Shown here piece by piece: positions 26,323-36,050 of a DNA stretch of 64,000 nucleotides. Positions within the stretch are counted from its first letter, which is position 1. Each line of letters begins with the position of its first letter. A program made the position numbers and the translations under genes. The DNA lies in assembly GCF_000739085.1 (NCBI RefSeq), contig NZ_CP009110.1, positions 6,138,001 to 6,202,000 of the forward strand. Reading direction: 5' to 3'. The notes under the pieces are model-generated. The model was not told the DNA's origin. It saw only the letters and a list, made by a program, of their open reading frames with translations, and searched no databases. The DNA comes from Amycolatopsis methanolica 239. GTDB taxonomy: Bacteria > Actinomycetota > Actinomycetes > Mycobacteriales > Pseudonocardiaceae.

Positions 26323-28077
26323 TCACTCCACCAGTTCGGAGGTTTCCAGCCAGCGCGCCTCGACGTCCTCGATCTCCGCGCGCACCGTCTTCAGCTCCGT
26401 GTTCAGCTCGACCAGCTTGTCCGGCTCGGTGGCGTGCTCGGCGAGCTGCTCGTGCAGCTTGGTCTCCCGCGCGTGCAGCTGGTCCAGCCGTCGCTCCAAC
26501 CGGGACAGTTCCTTCTGCGCCGCCCGGAACTCCGCGGCGCTGGACGTCTTCTGCGCGGGCTTCGGCGCCGACACCGGAGCACGGGCGGACGCACGACGCG
26601 CCAGGTACTCGTCGATGCCACCGGGCAGGTGCGTGATCCGGCCGTCGCCGAACAGGGCGTACACCGCGTCCGTCACGCGTTCCACCAGGTAGCGGTCGTG
26701 CGACACCACGACCATCGTGCCCGGCCAGGAGTCCAGCAGGTCCTCCAGCTGCTGCAGGGTGTCGATGTCCAGGTCGTTCGTCGGCTCGTCGAGCAGCAGC
26801 ACGTTCGGCTCGGCCATCAACAGCCGCGCCAGCTGCAGCCGCCGCCGCTCGCCACCGGACAGGTCCTCCACCGGCGTCCACTGCCGCGCCGGCGGAAACC
26901 CGAGCTTCTCCGCCAGCTGCGACGCCGACAGCTCCTGCTTGCCCAGCACGACCCGCGCCGAGACCTCCTCGACGGCCTCCAGCACCCGCAGCTGCCCCGG
27001 CAACTCGTCCAGCTCCTGCGACAGGTGCGCGAGCCGCACCGTCTTGCCCTGGATCCGCCGCCCCGCGACCGGCTCGCGCTCCCCCGCCAGCAGCTTCAAC
27101 AGCGTCGTCTTGCCCGACCCGTTCACGCCGACCAGCCCGAACCGGTCACCGGGACCGATCCGCCAGGTGAGGCCCTCGACGACCGTCTTGTCCCCGGCCT
27201 TGAGGGTCACGTCCTCCAGCTCCAGCACGGTCTTGCCGAGCCGCCGCTTCGCGAACGACATCAGCTCCGCCGTGTCGCGCGGCTCCGGCACGTCGGCGAT
27301 CAGCGCCTCGGCCGCCTCGATCCGGTACCGCGGCTTCGACGTGCGGGCCTTCGCGCCGCGCTGCAGCCAGGCCAGCTCCTTGCGCGCGAGGTTGCGCCGC
27401 TTCTCCTCCAGCGACGCCGCGAGCCGCGCCCGCTCGGCGCGCGCGAAGATCCAGTCCGCGTACCCGCCCTCGTACTGCTCGACCCGGCCGTCGGCGACCT
27501 CCCAGGTCCGCCCGCACACCGTGTCCAGGAACCACCGGTCGTGGGTGACGACCACGAGCGCGGACCGCCGCGCCAGCAGGTGGTCGGCGAGCCAGCGCAC
27601 GCCTTCGACGTCGAGGTGGTTGGTCGGCTCGTCGAGCACCAGCAGGTCCAGGTCGCCGATCAGTGCGGCGGCCAGCGCGACCCGGCGACGCTCCCCACCG
27701 GACAGTGTCGCGGTCGGGTTGTCCAGCCCCAGCCCGGTGATCCCGAGGCCTTCCACAATGGACCGGACCCGGGCGTCGGCCGCCCACTCGTGCTCGGCGT
27801 CGAAACCGGCGAGCACGGCGTCGCGGATCGTGCTGCCCTCGGCCAGCTCCGTGCGCTGGGTGACGACCGCGAGCCGCAGCCCGCGGACCTGGCTCACCCG
27901 GCCGGAATCCGGCTCGGCGAGTCCGGAGAGGACCTCCAGCAGTGTGGTCTTGCCACCGCCGTTGAGGCCGACGACGCCGATGCGCTCGCCTTCGCCGACG
28001 CCGAGGGAGACGTTGTCCAGCAGGGGGCGGACCCCGAACGACTTGGAGACCGCTTCGAGGTTGATCAGATTTGCCAC
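26323..28077 (-). CDS. ABC-F family ATPase (Uup/EttA-like translation factor)
   Basis: A 584-residue soluble protein with two ABC domains and no membrane part. Domain 1: GLNGGGKTTLLEVLSGL, LSGGERRRVALAAAL, LLVLDEPTNHLD. Domain 2: GVNGSGKTTLLKLLAGE, LSGGERRRLQLARLL, LLLDEPTNDLD. The C-terminal about 85 residues form a coiled coil (AAQKELSRLERRLDQLHARE), as in Uup. ABC-F proteins act on the ribosome E site. GTG 28077 overlaps the ispE stop by one base (TAGTG), giving translational coupling. Confidence 0.92.
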   Translation of the reverse strand: MANLINLEAVSKSFGVRPLLDNVSLGVGEGERIGVVGLNGGGKTTLLEVLSGLAEPDSGRVSQVRGLRLAVVTQRTELAEGSTIRDAVLAGFDAEHEWAADARVRSIVEGLGITGLGLDNPTATLSGGERRRVALAAALIGDLDLLVLDEPTNHLDVEGVRWLADHLLARRSALVVVTHDRWFLDTVCGRTWEVADGRVEQYEGGYADWIFARAERARLAASLEEKRRNLARKELAWLQRGAKARTSKPRYRIEAAEALIADVPEPRDTAELMSFAKRRLGKTVLELEDVTLKAGDKTVVEGLTWRIGPGDRFGLVGVNGSGKTTLLKLLAGEREPVAGRRIQGKTVRLAHLSQELDELPGQLRVLEAVEEVSARVVLGKQELSASQLAEKLGFPPARQWTPVEDLSGGERRRLQLARLLMAEPNVLLLDEPTNDLDIDTLQQLEDLLDSWPGTMVVVSHDRYLVERVTDAVYALFGDGRITHLPGGIDEYLARRASARAPVSAPKPAQKTSSAAEFRAAQKELSRLERRLDQLHARETKLHEQLAEHATEPDKLVELNTELKTVRAEIEDVEARWLETSELVE

Positions 28078-29039
28078 TACGCGTGCACCTGGGGAGGAGT
28101 GGGCCGGTGTTCGTCGCCGCCGACGAGCCGCGCGCCCGGCACCGGGCCGTACGCGACCCGCACCGTCCGGCACACCCCGGCCCCGGCCAGCTCGGCCGCG
28201 ACCTCGAGCGCGGACTCCGCGTCGGCGCACAGGAACGCGCACGTCGGGCCGGAACCGGACACGGTGCCGGCCAGCGCGCCGGCGTTCACCCCGGCGCGCA
28301 GCGTGCGGCGCAGGCCGGGCCGCAGCGACACCGCGGCGGCCTGCAGGTCGTTGCCCAGCAACAGGGCCAGCTGGCGCGGGTCGCCGGAGGCCAGCGCCTC
28401 GACGACCGGCGCGTGCGAGCCGACGCGCGGCGGGTTGCCGGTCTCGCGGAGCCGGTCCAGTTCCTTGTAGACGCGCTCGGTGGACAGTCCGCGCTGGTCG
28501 AACGCGAGCACCCAGTGGAAGGTGTGCCGCGACAGGACCGGCACCAGCTGCTCGCCGCGGCCGGTGCCCAGCGCGGTGCCGCCGTAGAGCCCGAACGGCA
28601 CGTCCGAACCGAGCTTCGCGGCGATCCCGGCGAGCTCGTCGCGCCCGATGTCCAGCTTCCACAGCGCGGCGAGGGCGACCAGGGTGCCGGCGGCGTCCGC
28701 ACTGCCGCCCGCCATTCCACCCGCGACGGGGATCCCCTTGCGGAGGACCACCCGGACGTTCGCGGTCCCGTCGGTCTTGCCGACGTGCGCGGCCAGCGCC
28801 TCGACCGCGCGCCACGCGAGGTTGCCGGCGCCGGTGGGCACGACCTGCTCACCTTCGCCGTAGACCTCGACGCCCGGCTCCTCGGCCAGCGCGACGGTGA
28901 CCTCGTCGGCCAGCGAAAGCGCGTGGAAGACGGTCGTCAGGTCGTGGAAACCGTCCGGGCGCAGGTCGCCGACCGACAGGTGCAGGTTGATCTTCGAAGG
29001 CACCCTGACGGTGACAGGTGGCGGTACGACGGCGAGCAC
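28077..29039 (-). CDS. ispE: 4-diphosphocytidyl-2-C-methyl-D-erythritol kinase
   Basis: A 320-residue GHMP kinase of the MEP isoprenoid pathway; it phosphorylates CDP-methylerythritol at the 2-OH. Seen are [14 protein letters not shown] (substrate Lys/Asn), the GHMP phosphate loop [18 protein letters not shown] and the C-terminal [14 protein letters not shown] loop. GTG 29039 start. It is followed at once by ABC-F. In mycobacteria ispE follows ksgA directly; here about 3.5 kb carrying TetR, MFS and MetN-like genes lies between. Confidence 0.94.
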   Translation of the reverse strand: MLAVVPPPVTVRVPSKINLHLSVGDLRPDGFHDLTTVFHALSLADEVTVALAEEPGVEVYGEGEQVVPTGAGNLAWRAVEALAAHVGKTDGTANVRVVLRKGIPVAGGMAGGSADAAGTLVALAALWKLDIGRDELAGIAAKLGSDVPFGLYGGTALGTGRGEQLVPVLSRHTFHWVLAFDQRGLSTERVYKELDRLRETGNPPRVGSHAPVVEALASGDPRQLALLLGNDLQAAAVSLRPGLRRTLRAGVNAGALAGTVSGSGPTCAFLCADAESALEVAAELAGAGVCRTVRVAYGPVPGARLVGGDEHRPTPPQVHA

Positions 29040-29048
29040 CAGTCAAGC

Positions 29049-29618
29049 CTACGTGCCCGCCGGAGAGCGCGGAGAGGCAAGCTCCAGTGCGACGCGCAGC
29101 GCCACGTCGGCCGACTCCTTGCTCGGGTTCTCGTCCAGGAACTGCGGGTTGTTGCCGGCCATCAGCGCGACCAGCGCGAGCCGGGAGCGCAACTTGTCCT
29201 CCGCGCTGGCGTCGGCGGGGACGAGGAAGGTGAACAGGCCCTTCAGCCGCGCGGCCAGCACGTGCCCAGCGTGCAGGTCCTTCAGCGCGGGCTGGTTGTC
29301 CTGCATGAACCGCATGATCGGGCCGAACCGGCCCTGGATCAGGTCGGAGAGCCTGCGCAGCAGCTCCTCGCGGGTCTGCGCGGGGTCGTCCTGGGCGTGC
29401 GCCCACTCGATGATCTCGTCGAGCGAGGCGCCGAAGTCCTCGATCAGGCTGTGGACGATGTCTTCCTTCGTGCGGAAGTGGTAGTAGAGCGCGGCCTTGG
29501 TCACGCCGAGCGCCTCCGCGATCTCCCGCAACGACGTCTTCTCGTAGCCCTGCTCGACGAACAGGTCCAGCGCGATCTGCTGGATGCGTTCGCGCGTGTC
29601 GGTCCGCCGCCCCGCCAT
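29049..29618 (-). CDS. TetR-family transcriptional regulator of the MFS pump
   Basis: A 189-residue regulator: HTH residues about 10-56 (ALDLFVEQGYEKTSLREIAE, then LGVTKAALYYHFRTKEDI). Divergent from the MFS transporter with a 143-bp control region that contains a 24-bp near-perfect palindrome, so autoregulation and control of the pump are likely. Its stop lies nine bases before the ispE start on the same strand, so read-through into ispE is possible. Confidence 0.86.
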   Translation of the reverse strand: MAGRRTDTRERIQQIALDLFVEQGYEKTSLREIAEALGVTKAALYYHFRTKEDIVHSLIEDFGASLDEIIEWAHAQDDPAQTREELLRRLSDLIQGRFGPIMRFMQDNQPALKDLHAGHVLAARLKGLFTFLVPADASAEDKLRSRLALVALMAGNNPQFLDENPSKESADVALRVALELASPRSPAGT

Positions 29619-29650
29619 GACCGTCCTTCCTGAGGAACTCTCAAACTTGC

Positions 29651-29680
29651 TTGACGCCCGGCTAGTAATACGCCTAGCCT
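29651..29680 (+). promoter_or_regulatory. Promoter with overlapping dyad for the MFS gene
   Basis: TTGACG (29651-29656) and TAGCCT (29675-29680) are 18 bp apart, a sigma-70-like pair. The spacer and -10 box are covered by an inverted repeat (GGCTAG at 29660-29665, CTAGCC at 29674-29679), so a bound regulator would block RNA polymerase. Confidence 0.5.
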
Positions 29681-29692
29681 GTCCGCAGCGCC

Positions 29693-29716
29693 ATTACTTG
29701 TCGGCCGACTAGTAAT
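29693..29716. promoter_or_regulatory. TetR operator, 24-bp near-perfect palindrome
   Basis: Half sites ATTACTTGTCGG and CCGACTAGTAAT are complementary at all but one position pair. It lies between the divergent TetR and MFS genes, and its AGTAAT end recurs in the upstream dyad (CTAGTAAT), suggesting two sites for the same protein. Confidence 0.65.
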
Positions 29717-29761
29717 GCTTGCTCTCAGTCTAACCCAGTTGTTCACCAGGGGGTTTCCACC

Positions 29762-31177
29762 ATGACGACAACCGCTCCGGCGCCGGTGACGGCACCGGCC
29801 GACACGAGAAAGTGGTGGGCGCTCGCGGTCGTCGGGCTCGCCCAGCTTCTGGTCATCATCGACACCACCATCGTCAACATCGCGCTGCCCACCGCACAGG
29901 CCGACCTCGGCATGTCCGACGTGGCCCGGCAGTGGGCGATCACCGCCTACACGCTGGCCTTCGGCGGCCTGCTGCTGCTCGGCGGGCGGCTGGCCGACCG
30001 GCTGGGCCGCAAGAACACGCTCATCGTGGGCGCGCTCGGTTTCGCCGCCGCGTCCGCGCTCGGCGGGATGGCCGCCGGTCCGGGCCTGCTCATCGGCGCC
30101 CGCGCGGCCCAGGGGGCCTTCGCCGCGCTGCTGGCGCCGTCCACGCTCTCGCTGCTGACCATCACCTTCACCGAGGCGAAGGAACGGGCGAAGGCGTTCG
30201 GGATCTTCAGCGCCATCATGATGTCCGGCGGCGCGGTCGGCCTGGTCGCCGGTGGCGCGCTGGCCGAGTACGCGTCCTGGCGCTGGTGCCTCTACGTGAA
30301 CCTGCCGATCGCGATCGCCGCCGCGATCGCGGGCTGGTTCGTGCTGCCGACCGTGCGTGGTCACCGCGAGACGCGGCTCGATTGGCTCAGCGGAGTGCTC
30401 GGCAGCGCGGGGATCGCCGGGCTCGTCTACGGATTCTCCGAGGCGGCGCCCCGCGGCTGGGGGTCGCCCGTGGTGCTCGGCACGCTGATCGCGGCGGTCG
30501 TGCTGCTGGCCGGGTTCGTGTTCCGGCAGGCCCGGGTCCGGAACCCGCTGCTGCCGCTGCACATCCTGGCCGACCGCGCCCGCTCGTCGGGCTTCCTGAC
30601 CATCGCCGTCGCGGCGTTCGGGATGTTCGGAATGTTCCTGTTCCTCACCTACCAGCTGCAGGCGATCATGGGCTTCGGCGCGCTCGGCGCCGGCCTGGCG
30701 TTCCTGCCGTTCCTGCTGGGCAACGTCACGGTCTCGACGCTGCTGACCCGGCGGCTGATCCCGCGCACCGGGCCGCGCCCGCTGCTGGTCATCGGGCTCC
30801 TGCTGATGGCCGCCGGGCTCGCCGGGCTGACCCAGCTGTCGGTCGACACGTCCTACTGGAGCCTGGTCCTGCCGGTGGAACTGGTGATGGGCGCAGGCGC
30901 CGGACTGGCGATGCCGACGGTCATGAACATCGCGACCGCCAGGGTGGAGCCGAAGGACGCCGGGGTGGCGTCGGCGTTCATCACGACCTCCCAGCAGGTC
31001 GGCGCGTCGATCGGCACGGCGTCGCTGAACACGATCGCCGCGAGCGCGACCGCCTCGGTCGCCGGGCTGGCCCTGCCGGCGGCGACCGTGCACGGCTACG
31101 CGGTGGCGAACGGCTGGGCCGCGGCGATCGTGGCCGCAGGCGCGATCGCGGTCGGGGCCCTGGTCCGGGGGAAGTGA
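29762..31177 (+). CDS. MFS drug:proton antiporter, DHA2 (EmrB/QacA) family
   Basis: A 471-residue, 14-helix transporter. Family motifs: TTIVNIALPTAQADLG (motif D1), GGRLADRLGRKNTL (motif A) and the motif C-like SGGAVGLVAGGALAE of antiporters. It should export drugs or metabolites with proton uptake. AGGGGG precedes ATG 29762. Controlled by the divergent TetR through the palindromes between them. No frameshift or truncation. Confidence 0.88.
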   Translation: MTTTAPAPVTAPADTRKWWALAVVGLAQLLVIIDTTIVNIALPTAQADLGMSDVARQWAITAYTLAFGGLLLLGGRLADRLGRKNTLIVGALGFAAASALGGMAAGPGLLIGARAAQGAFAALLAPSTLSLLTITFTEAKERAKAFGIFSAIMMSGGAVGLVAGGALAEYASWRWCLYVNLPIAIAAAIAGWFVLPTVRGHRETRLDWLSGVLGSAGIAGLVYGFSEAAPRGWGSPVVLGTLIAAVVLLAGFVFRQARVRNPLLPLHILADRARSSGFLTIAVAAFGMFGMFLFLTYQLQAIMGFGALGAGLAFLPFLLGNVTVSTLLTRRLIPRTGPRPLLVIGLLLMAAGLAGLTQLSVDTSYWSLVLPVELVMGAGAGLAMPTVMNIATARVEPKDAGVASAFITTSQQVGASIGTASLNTIAASATASVAGLALPAATVHGYAVANGWAAAIVAAGAIAVGALVRGK

Positions 31178-31180
31178 GAC

Positions 31181-31212
31181 GAGGAGGGCGCCCCGGCCGG
31201 GCCCCCCTCCTC
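31181..31212. terminator. Bidirectional hairpin between MFS and MetN-like genes
   Basis: GAGGAGGG (31181-31188) pairs with CCCTCCTC (31205-31212) around a GC-rich centre, in the 45-bp gap between two convergent genes. It has no T-run on either side beyond TCTCGT, so strength is uncertain. Confidence 0.55.
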
Positions 31213-31222
31213 TCGTGCCTGG

Positions 31223-32236
31223 TCAGGCCGCGACGACGCTCTTCGGGCCTTCCTTCGGGTGCACGACGTGCGCGCCGCGGTCGGCGATCCACGCCAGCGC
31301 CGCGTCGGCCTGGCTGCCGTTGACGCCGACGCGGAACCGGGCCACCGGGGTGTCCCCGACGCGGGTCAGGCCGCCACCGATGGTGGCGAGCTCGACCTCG
31401 AACCGGGCGGAGGCCTCGGGCAGCAGCGCGCCGACGGCCGCGAAGCCGATCAGCACCACGTCGACGGACCGGTCGTAGCCCGACGACTGGCTGCGCGGCG
31501 TGTCGATCGGGGGCAGCAGGCTCTGCGCGACCTTGCTGGCCGGGTTCGCCAGCAGCTCCAGGACGGTGCCCTGCTCGACGAGCCGCCCGTCCTCCAGCAC
31601 CGCGACCCCGTCGCAGACGCGCCGCACCGCGGCGCCGTCCTGGGTGGTCAGCAGCACCGTCACGCCCAGCTCCGCGCGGGCGCGGTCGAGAACGGTCAGC
31701 ACCGCGCCGGTCTCCTCGGCGCCGACACCGGCGGTCGGGTCGTCGGCGAGCAGCACGGCCGGGCCTGCGGCCAGCGACCGGGCGAGCGCGACGCGGCGGC
31801 GCTGGCCCGGCGTGAGTTCGCTCGGGCGCAGCGCGGCGCGCTGGGTCAGGCCGGCCAGATCGAGCAGGCGGCCGACACGGCTGCGGCGCTGCGGGCCTTC
31901 CAGGCCGAGCTGCTCCAGCGGGGCCGCGACGTTGCCCGCCACGGTGCGCTCGGCGTGCAGCACCGGCTGCGCGTCCAGCACCGCGACCTGGCGGCGCACC
32001 TCGCGCAGCTTCCGCCCGTCGAGGCCGGTGGTGTTCAGGCCGTCCAGGCGGACGACGCCGCGGTCGGGCTTCTCCTGCAGGGCGATGCACCGGGTGAGGG
32101 TGGACTTGCCGGAGCCGGCCGGGCCGACGACGCCGAACAGGGCACCGGCGGGCACCTCGACGCTCACGTCCCGCAGGGCGTGGACGGGCTTGGCGGCACC
32201 GGGGAAGGACTTGGTCAGGTTTTCGACAGTGATCAC
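31223..32236 (-). CDS. MetN-like ABC transporter ATPase with NIL domain (orphan)
   Basis: A 337-residue ATPase with Walker A VGPAGSGKSTLTRCIAL and a C-terminal NIL domain (GYDRSVDVVLIGFAAVGALL, then VARFRVGVNG), the methionine-sensing domain of MetN. Two catalytic motifs are off-consensus: the signature reads ELTPGQRRRVALARSL and the Walker B ends LLADDPTAG, with Asp where the catalytic Glu normally stands. No MetI permease or MetQ binding protein is adjacent. A SAM riboswitch and a leader peptide precede it. GTG 32236 is chosen (GGAG seven bases upstream) over GTG 32251. Confidence 0.8.
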   Translation of the reverse strand: MITVENLTKSFPGAAKPVHALRDVSVEVPAGALFGVVGPAGSGKSTLTRCIALQEKPDRGVVRLDGLNTTGLDGRKLREVRRQVAVLDAQPVLHAERTVAGNVAAPLEQLGLEGPQRRSRVGRLLDLAGLTQRAALRPSELTPGQRRRVALARSLAAGPAVLLADDPTAGVGAEETGAVLTVLDRARAELGVTVLLTTQDGAAVRRVCDGVAVLEDGRLVEQGTVLELLANPASKVAQSLLPPIDTPRSQSSGYDRSVDVVLIGFAAVGALLPEASARFEVELATIGGGLTRVGDTPVARFRVGVNGSQADAALAWIADRGAHVVHPKEGPKSVVAA

Positions 32237-32285
32237 GAATGGCTCCAGCACAACGGGCGCGAACGCGCCGACCGCACACCAAGTA

Positions 32286-32306
32286 GACCGTCTACAGAAG
32301 ACGGTC
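32286..32306 (-). promoter_or_regulatory. Hairpin between leader peptide and MetN-like gene
   Basis: GACCGTCT and AGACGGTC form 8-bp perfect arms around a 5-base loop, located after the leader-peptide stop and 50 bp before the structural gene. No T-run follows, so it may be an attenuator, a Rho-dependent pause structure or an mRNA stabiliser. Confidence 0.5.
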
Positions 32307-32342
32307 AGGCGAAGTCAGGAAAAGGTGGTGAAAGGAAAGCGG

Positions 32343-32417
32343 TCAGCGACGACACGCGCAGACCGTGCGACGACATTCGTCGACGACGCGGCGCCTCGTG
32401 AGCATCGTGCGGTACAC
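32343..32417 (-). CDS. Leader peptide, 24 aa, Arg/Cys-rich
   Basis: GTG 32417 follows an excellent GGAGGA site by five bases and encodes 24 residues that include LTRRRVVDE and finish with CRRTVCACRR before TGA. Short leaders with an LTRRR start and cysteine-arginine codons near the end occur upstream of sulfur-metabolism genes in actinobacteria, where slow reading of Cys codons can attenuate the operon; that is family knowledge recalled, not searched. Its position directly after the SAM riboswitch and before the MetN-like gene supports a regulatory role. Confidence 0.7.
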   Translation of the reverse strand: MYRTMLTRRRVVDECRRTVCACRR

Positions 32418-32425
32418 AGGAATCC

Positions 32426-32513
32426 TCCATCGGTCCTGGCGTTAGCACCTGCGCCCGGGTGGGGTGGTTGCTGCGGCTTCGGCGAGCCAGGTCTCTCAGC
32501 CGCTCGGGATGGA
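32426..32513 (-). promoter_or_regulatory. SAM riboswitch (SAM-I/SAM-IV clan)
   Basis: Read on the minus strand the RNA has the clan core: GAGCGGCTGAGAGACCTGGC, then GAAGCCGCAGCAACC, and GGTGCTAACGCCAGG. P1 is TCCATC/GATGGA (32513-32508 with 32431-32426), P2 CGGC/GCCG, P3 begins CACC/GGTG, and CCTGGC in the P2 loop can pair with GCCAGG after the GCTAA stretch as the pseudoknot. The lack of a P4 stem leans to SAM-IV. It precedes the leader peptide and the MetN-like gene, a methionine-related target, and P1 overlaps the leader's ribosome site. Confidence 0.85.
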
Positions 32514-32580
32514 TACCTCAAAGAGTAGAACGGACTTCACATCTTTTTGGCAAGTCCCTGGTCCGGATCAGGGTGCGAGA

Positions 32581-33441
32581 TCACACAAACGGTGGTAAGG
32601 ACTTGCTCTTGGCGATCTTGGCAAAGTCTCTTACCCCCAGTTGCTCGCCCCGCGCGCGGGGGTCGACGCCGGCCGCGCGGAGGATCGCCTCGGCCTTCTC
32701 CCCCGAGCCCGCCCACGACGACAACGCGGCGCGCAGGGTCTTGCGGCGCTGGGCGAAAGCGGCGTCGACGACGGCGAAGACCTCGTCCCGGTCCGCGTCC
32801 GACACCGGTTCCGCGGCCCGCTCGAAGCCGACGAGCGCGGAGTCGACGTTCGGCACCGGCCAGAACACCGCGCGCGGCACAGGCGCGACCTTGCGGGCCG
32901 GGCCGTACCAGGCGAGCTTCACGCTCGGGACGCCGTAGATGCGGCTGCCGGGGCTCGCGGCCATCCGGTCGGCGACCTCCGTCTGCACCATCACCAGGCC
33001 GTGCGCCAGCGACGGCAGCTCGGCGAGCAGGTGCAGGACCACCGGGACGGCGACGTTGTACGGCAGGTTGGCGACGAGGTGCGTGGGCTCCCGCGCCAGG
33101 TCCGCGCGCTGGAGCTTGAGGGCGTCCTGGATGTGGACGGTGAACCGGGCGGCGGCCTCGGGGGCGCGCTCGGTGACCGTGGCAGGCAGGCGCTCGCCGA
33201 GGACCGGGTCGATTTCGACAGCGGTGACCTGTGCGCCCGAGTCCAGGAGGCCGAGTGTCAGCGAGCCGAGGCCGGGGCCGACTTCCAGGACGTGGTCGCC
33301 TTCGCCCACTCCGGACAGGTCGACGATGCGGCGGACCGTGTTCGGGTCGTGCACGAAGTTCTGGCCGAGCTTCTTCGTGGGGCGGACGTCCAGCTCGGCG
33401 GCCAAGCCACGGATCTCGGCTGGTCCGAGCAGTGCGGTCAC
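32581..33441 (-). CDS. rsmA: 16S rRNA (adenine1518/1519-N6)-dimethyltransferase
   Basis: A 286-residue KsgA/RsmA enzyme. [20 protein letters not shown] is the typical start, [16 protein letters not shown] the SAM loop, and [11 protein letters not shown] the NLPY catalytic motif. It dimethylates two adenines of the 16S 3' hairpin during 30S maturation. GTG 33441 is chosen; longer in-frame starts lack a ribosome site. Downstream order with rpfB and tatD is as in mycobacteria. Also known as ksgA. Confidence 0.94.
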   Translation of the reverse strand: MTALLGPAEIRGLAAELDVRPTKKLGQNFVHDPNTVRRIVDLSGVGEGDHVLEVGPGLGSLTLGLLDSGAQVTAVEIDPVLGERLPATVTERAPEAAARFTVHIQDALKLQRADLAREPTHLVANLPYNVAVPVVLHLLAELPSLAHGLVMVQTEVADRMAASPGSRIYGVPSVKLAWYGPARKVAPVPRAVFWPVPNVDSALVGFERAAEPVSDADRDEVFAVVDAAFAQRRKTLRAALSSWAGSGEKAEAILRAAGVDPRARGEQLGVRDFAKIAKSKSLPPFV

Positions 33442-33490
33442 GCCGGGAATGCTACTGGCCCGCGAGTACCGCACTCGTGGAAGGTGACCC

Positions 33491-33527
33491 GGAAAAGAAG
33501 ATGACCCCGGCAGCCGGCCGGGGTCAT
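33491..33527 (-). terminator. Rho-independent terminator of rpfB
   Basis: ATGACCCCGGC and GCCGGGGTCAT (33501-33511 and 33517-33527) form an 11-bp perfect stem with a 5-base loop; on the minus strand it is followed by CTTCTTTTCC. It lies between the rpfB stop and rsmA, so rsmA probably has its own promoter. Confidence 0.8.
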
Positions 33528-33544
33528 CATGTGTGCTGTTGGGG

Positions 33545-35008
<1,464 letters not shown>

Positions 35009-35116
35009 CTACGGCTCCCGGAAGTCTTCGCCATCCCCGATCCCGACCTGCACTGGCTTGACTCCGGGTGTCCCGCTCTTCGCCCGGTTGGAGCGATCAT
35101 GCGGCACGGTCACGGG

Positions 35117-35145
35117 ACAGTAACGGACCCCGCGAGGTTGCGCAA
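35117..35145 (-). promoter_or_regulatory. rpfB promoter
   Basis: On the minus strand TTGCGC (35145-35140) and TACTGT (35122-35117) are separated by 17 bp, about 130 bp upstream of rpfB. The leader between promoter and gene carries no riboswitch that could be recognised. Confidence 0.55.
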
Positions 35146-35219
35146 ACACCGGGCGGAATGTCGTGGCGTTCGTCACTCCTCCAGGTGGCTGGTTGATTTC
35201 CACGGATGTCGCAGTCCGT

Positions 35220-36050
35220 TCAACCCGCTGTGACGGACGGCAGCCGGAAGACGCGTTCGGCCGTCTCCGACACCGCCGAACAGACCTGTTCCAGCCCCTC
35301 CGAACGGAGGTCGGCGAGGAAGGCGACCGTGTAAGCGGTGCAGTACGGCTCGTTCGGCCGCCCGCGGAAGGGGTGCGGCGTCAGGAACGGCGCGTCGGTC
35401 TCGACGAGGAACTGTCCGGACGGCACGAGCCGCGCCGCGGCCTGCAGCGCCCGGGCGTTGCGGAACGTGACCGTGCCGGCGAACGACAGCACGTAACCGG
35501 CGTCCACGCAGCGGCGCGCGATGTCCTCGTCGCCGGAGAAGCAGTGGAACACCACGGTCTCCGGCGCGCCCTCCTCGTCCAGGATCCGCAGCACGTCTTC
35601 ATGCGCGTCCCGGTCGTGGATCATCAGCGGCTTGCCGACCCGCTTGGCGAGGTCGATGTGCCAGCGGAACGCCTCCTGCTGGGCGTCCGGCGGCGAGTAG
35701 TCCCAGTAGTAGTCCAGCCCCGTCTCGCCGACGGCGACCACCCGGTCCTGGCGCGCCAGACGCTCTATTTCGGACTGTTCCGCCTCGCCGAAATCCTTGG
35801 TGCGCGTGGGGTGGATCGCCACCGCGGCCCACACCCGCTCGTCCCAAGTGGACGCTTCCGCGGCCCAGCGGGCGGCGTCGAGGTCGTCGGCGACGGTCAC
35901 CATCCTGGTCACCCCGGCCGCCGCGGCGCGGTCGGCCAGCTCGGCCACGTCGGCCGCCGTGACCGCACCGCAGGCGTCCAGGTGCGTGTGCGAGTCGACC
36001 ACCGGCGCCGGCAGGCGCTCCGGCACCGGTGGCCGTTCCTTCTTGCTCAC
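35220..36050 (-). CDS. tatD: TatD-family metal-dependent deoxyribonuclease
   Basis: A 276-residue TIM-barrel hydrolase. Metal ligands are seen in [42 protein letters not shown] and [11 protein letters not shown]. TatD enzymes are 3'-5' exonucleases/AP endonucleases in DNA repair. GTG 36050 overlaps the metG stop (GTGA), so metG and tatD are translationally coupled, the conserved actinobacterial arrangement. Confidence 0.93.
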   Translation of the reverse strand: MSKKERPPVPERLPAPVVDSHTHLDACGAVTAADVAELADRAAAAGVTRMVTVADDLDAARWAAEASTWDERVWAAVAIHPTRTKDFGEAEQSEIERLARQDRVVAVGETGLDYYWDYSPPDAQQEAFRWHIDLAKRVGKPLMIHDRDAHEDVLRILDEEGAPETVVFHCFSGDEDIARRCVDAGYVLSFAGTVTFRNARALQAAARLVPSGQFLVETDAPFLTPHPFRGRPNEPYCTAYTVAFLADLRSEGLEQVCSAVSETAERVFRLPSVTAG

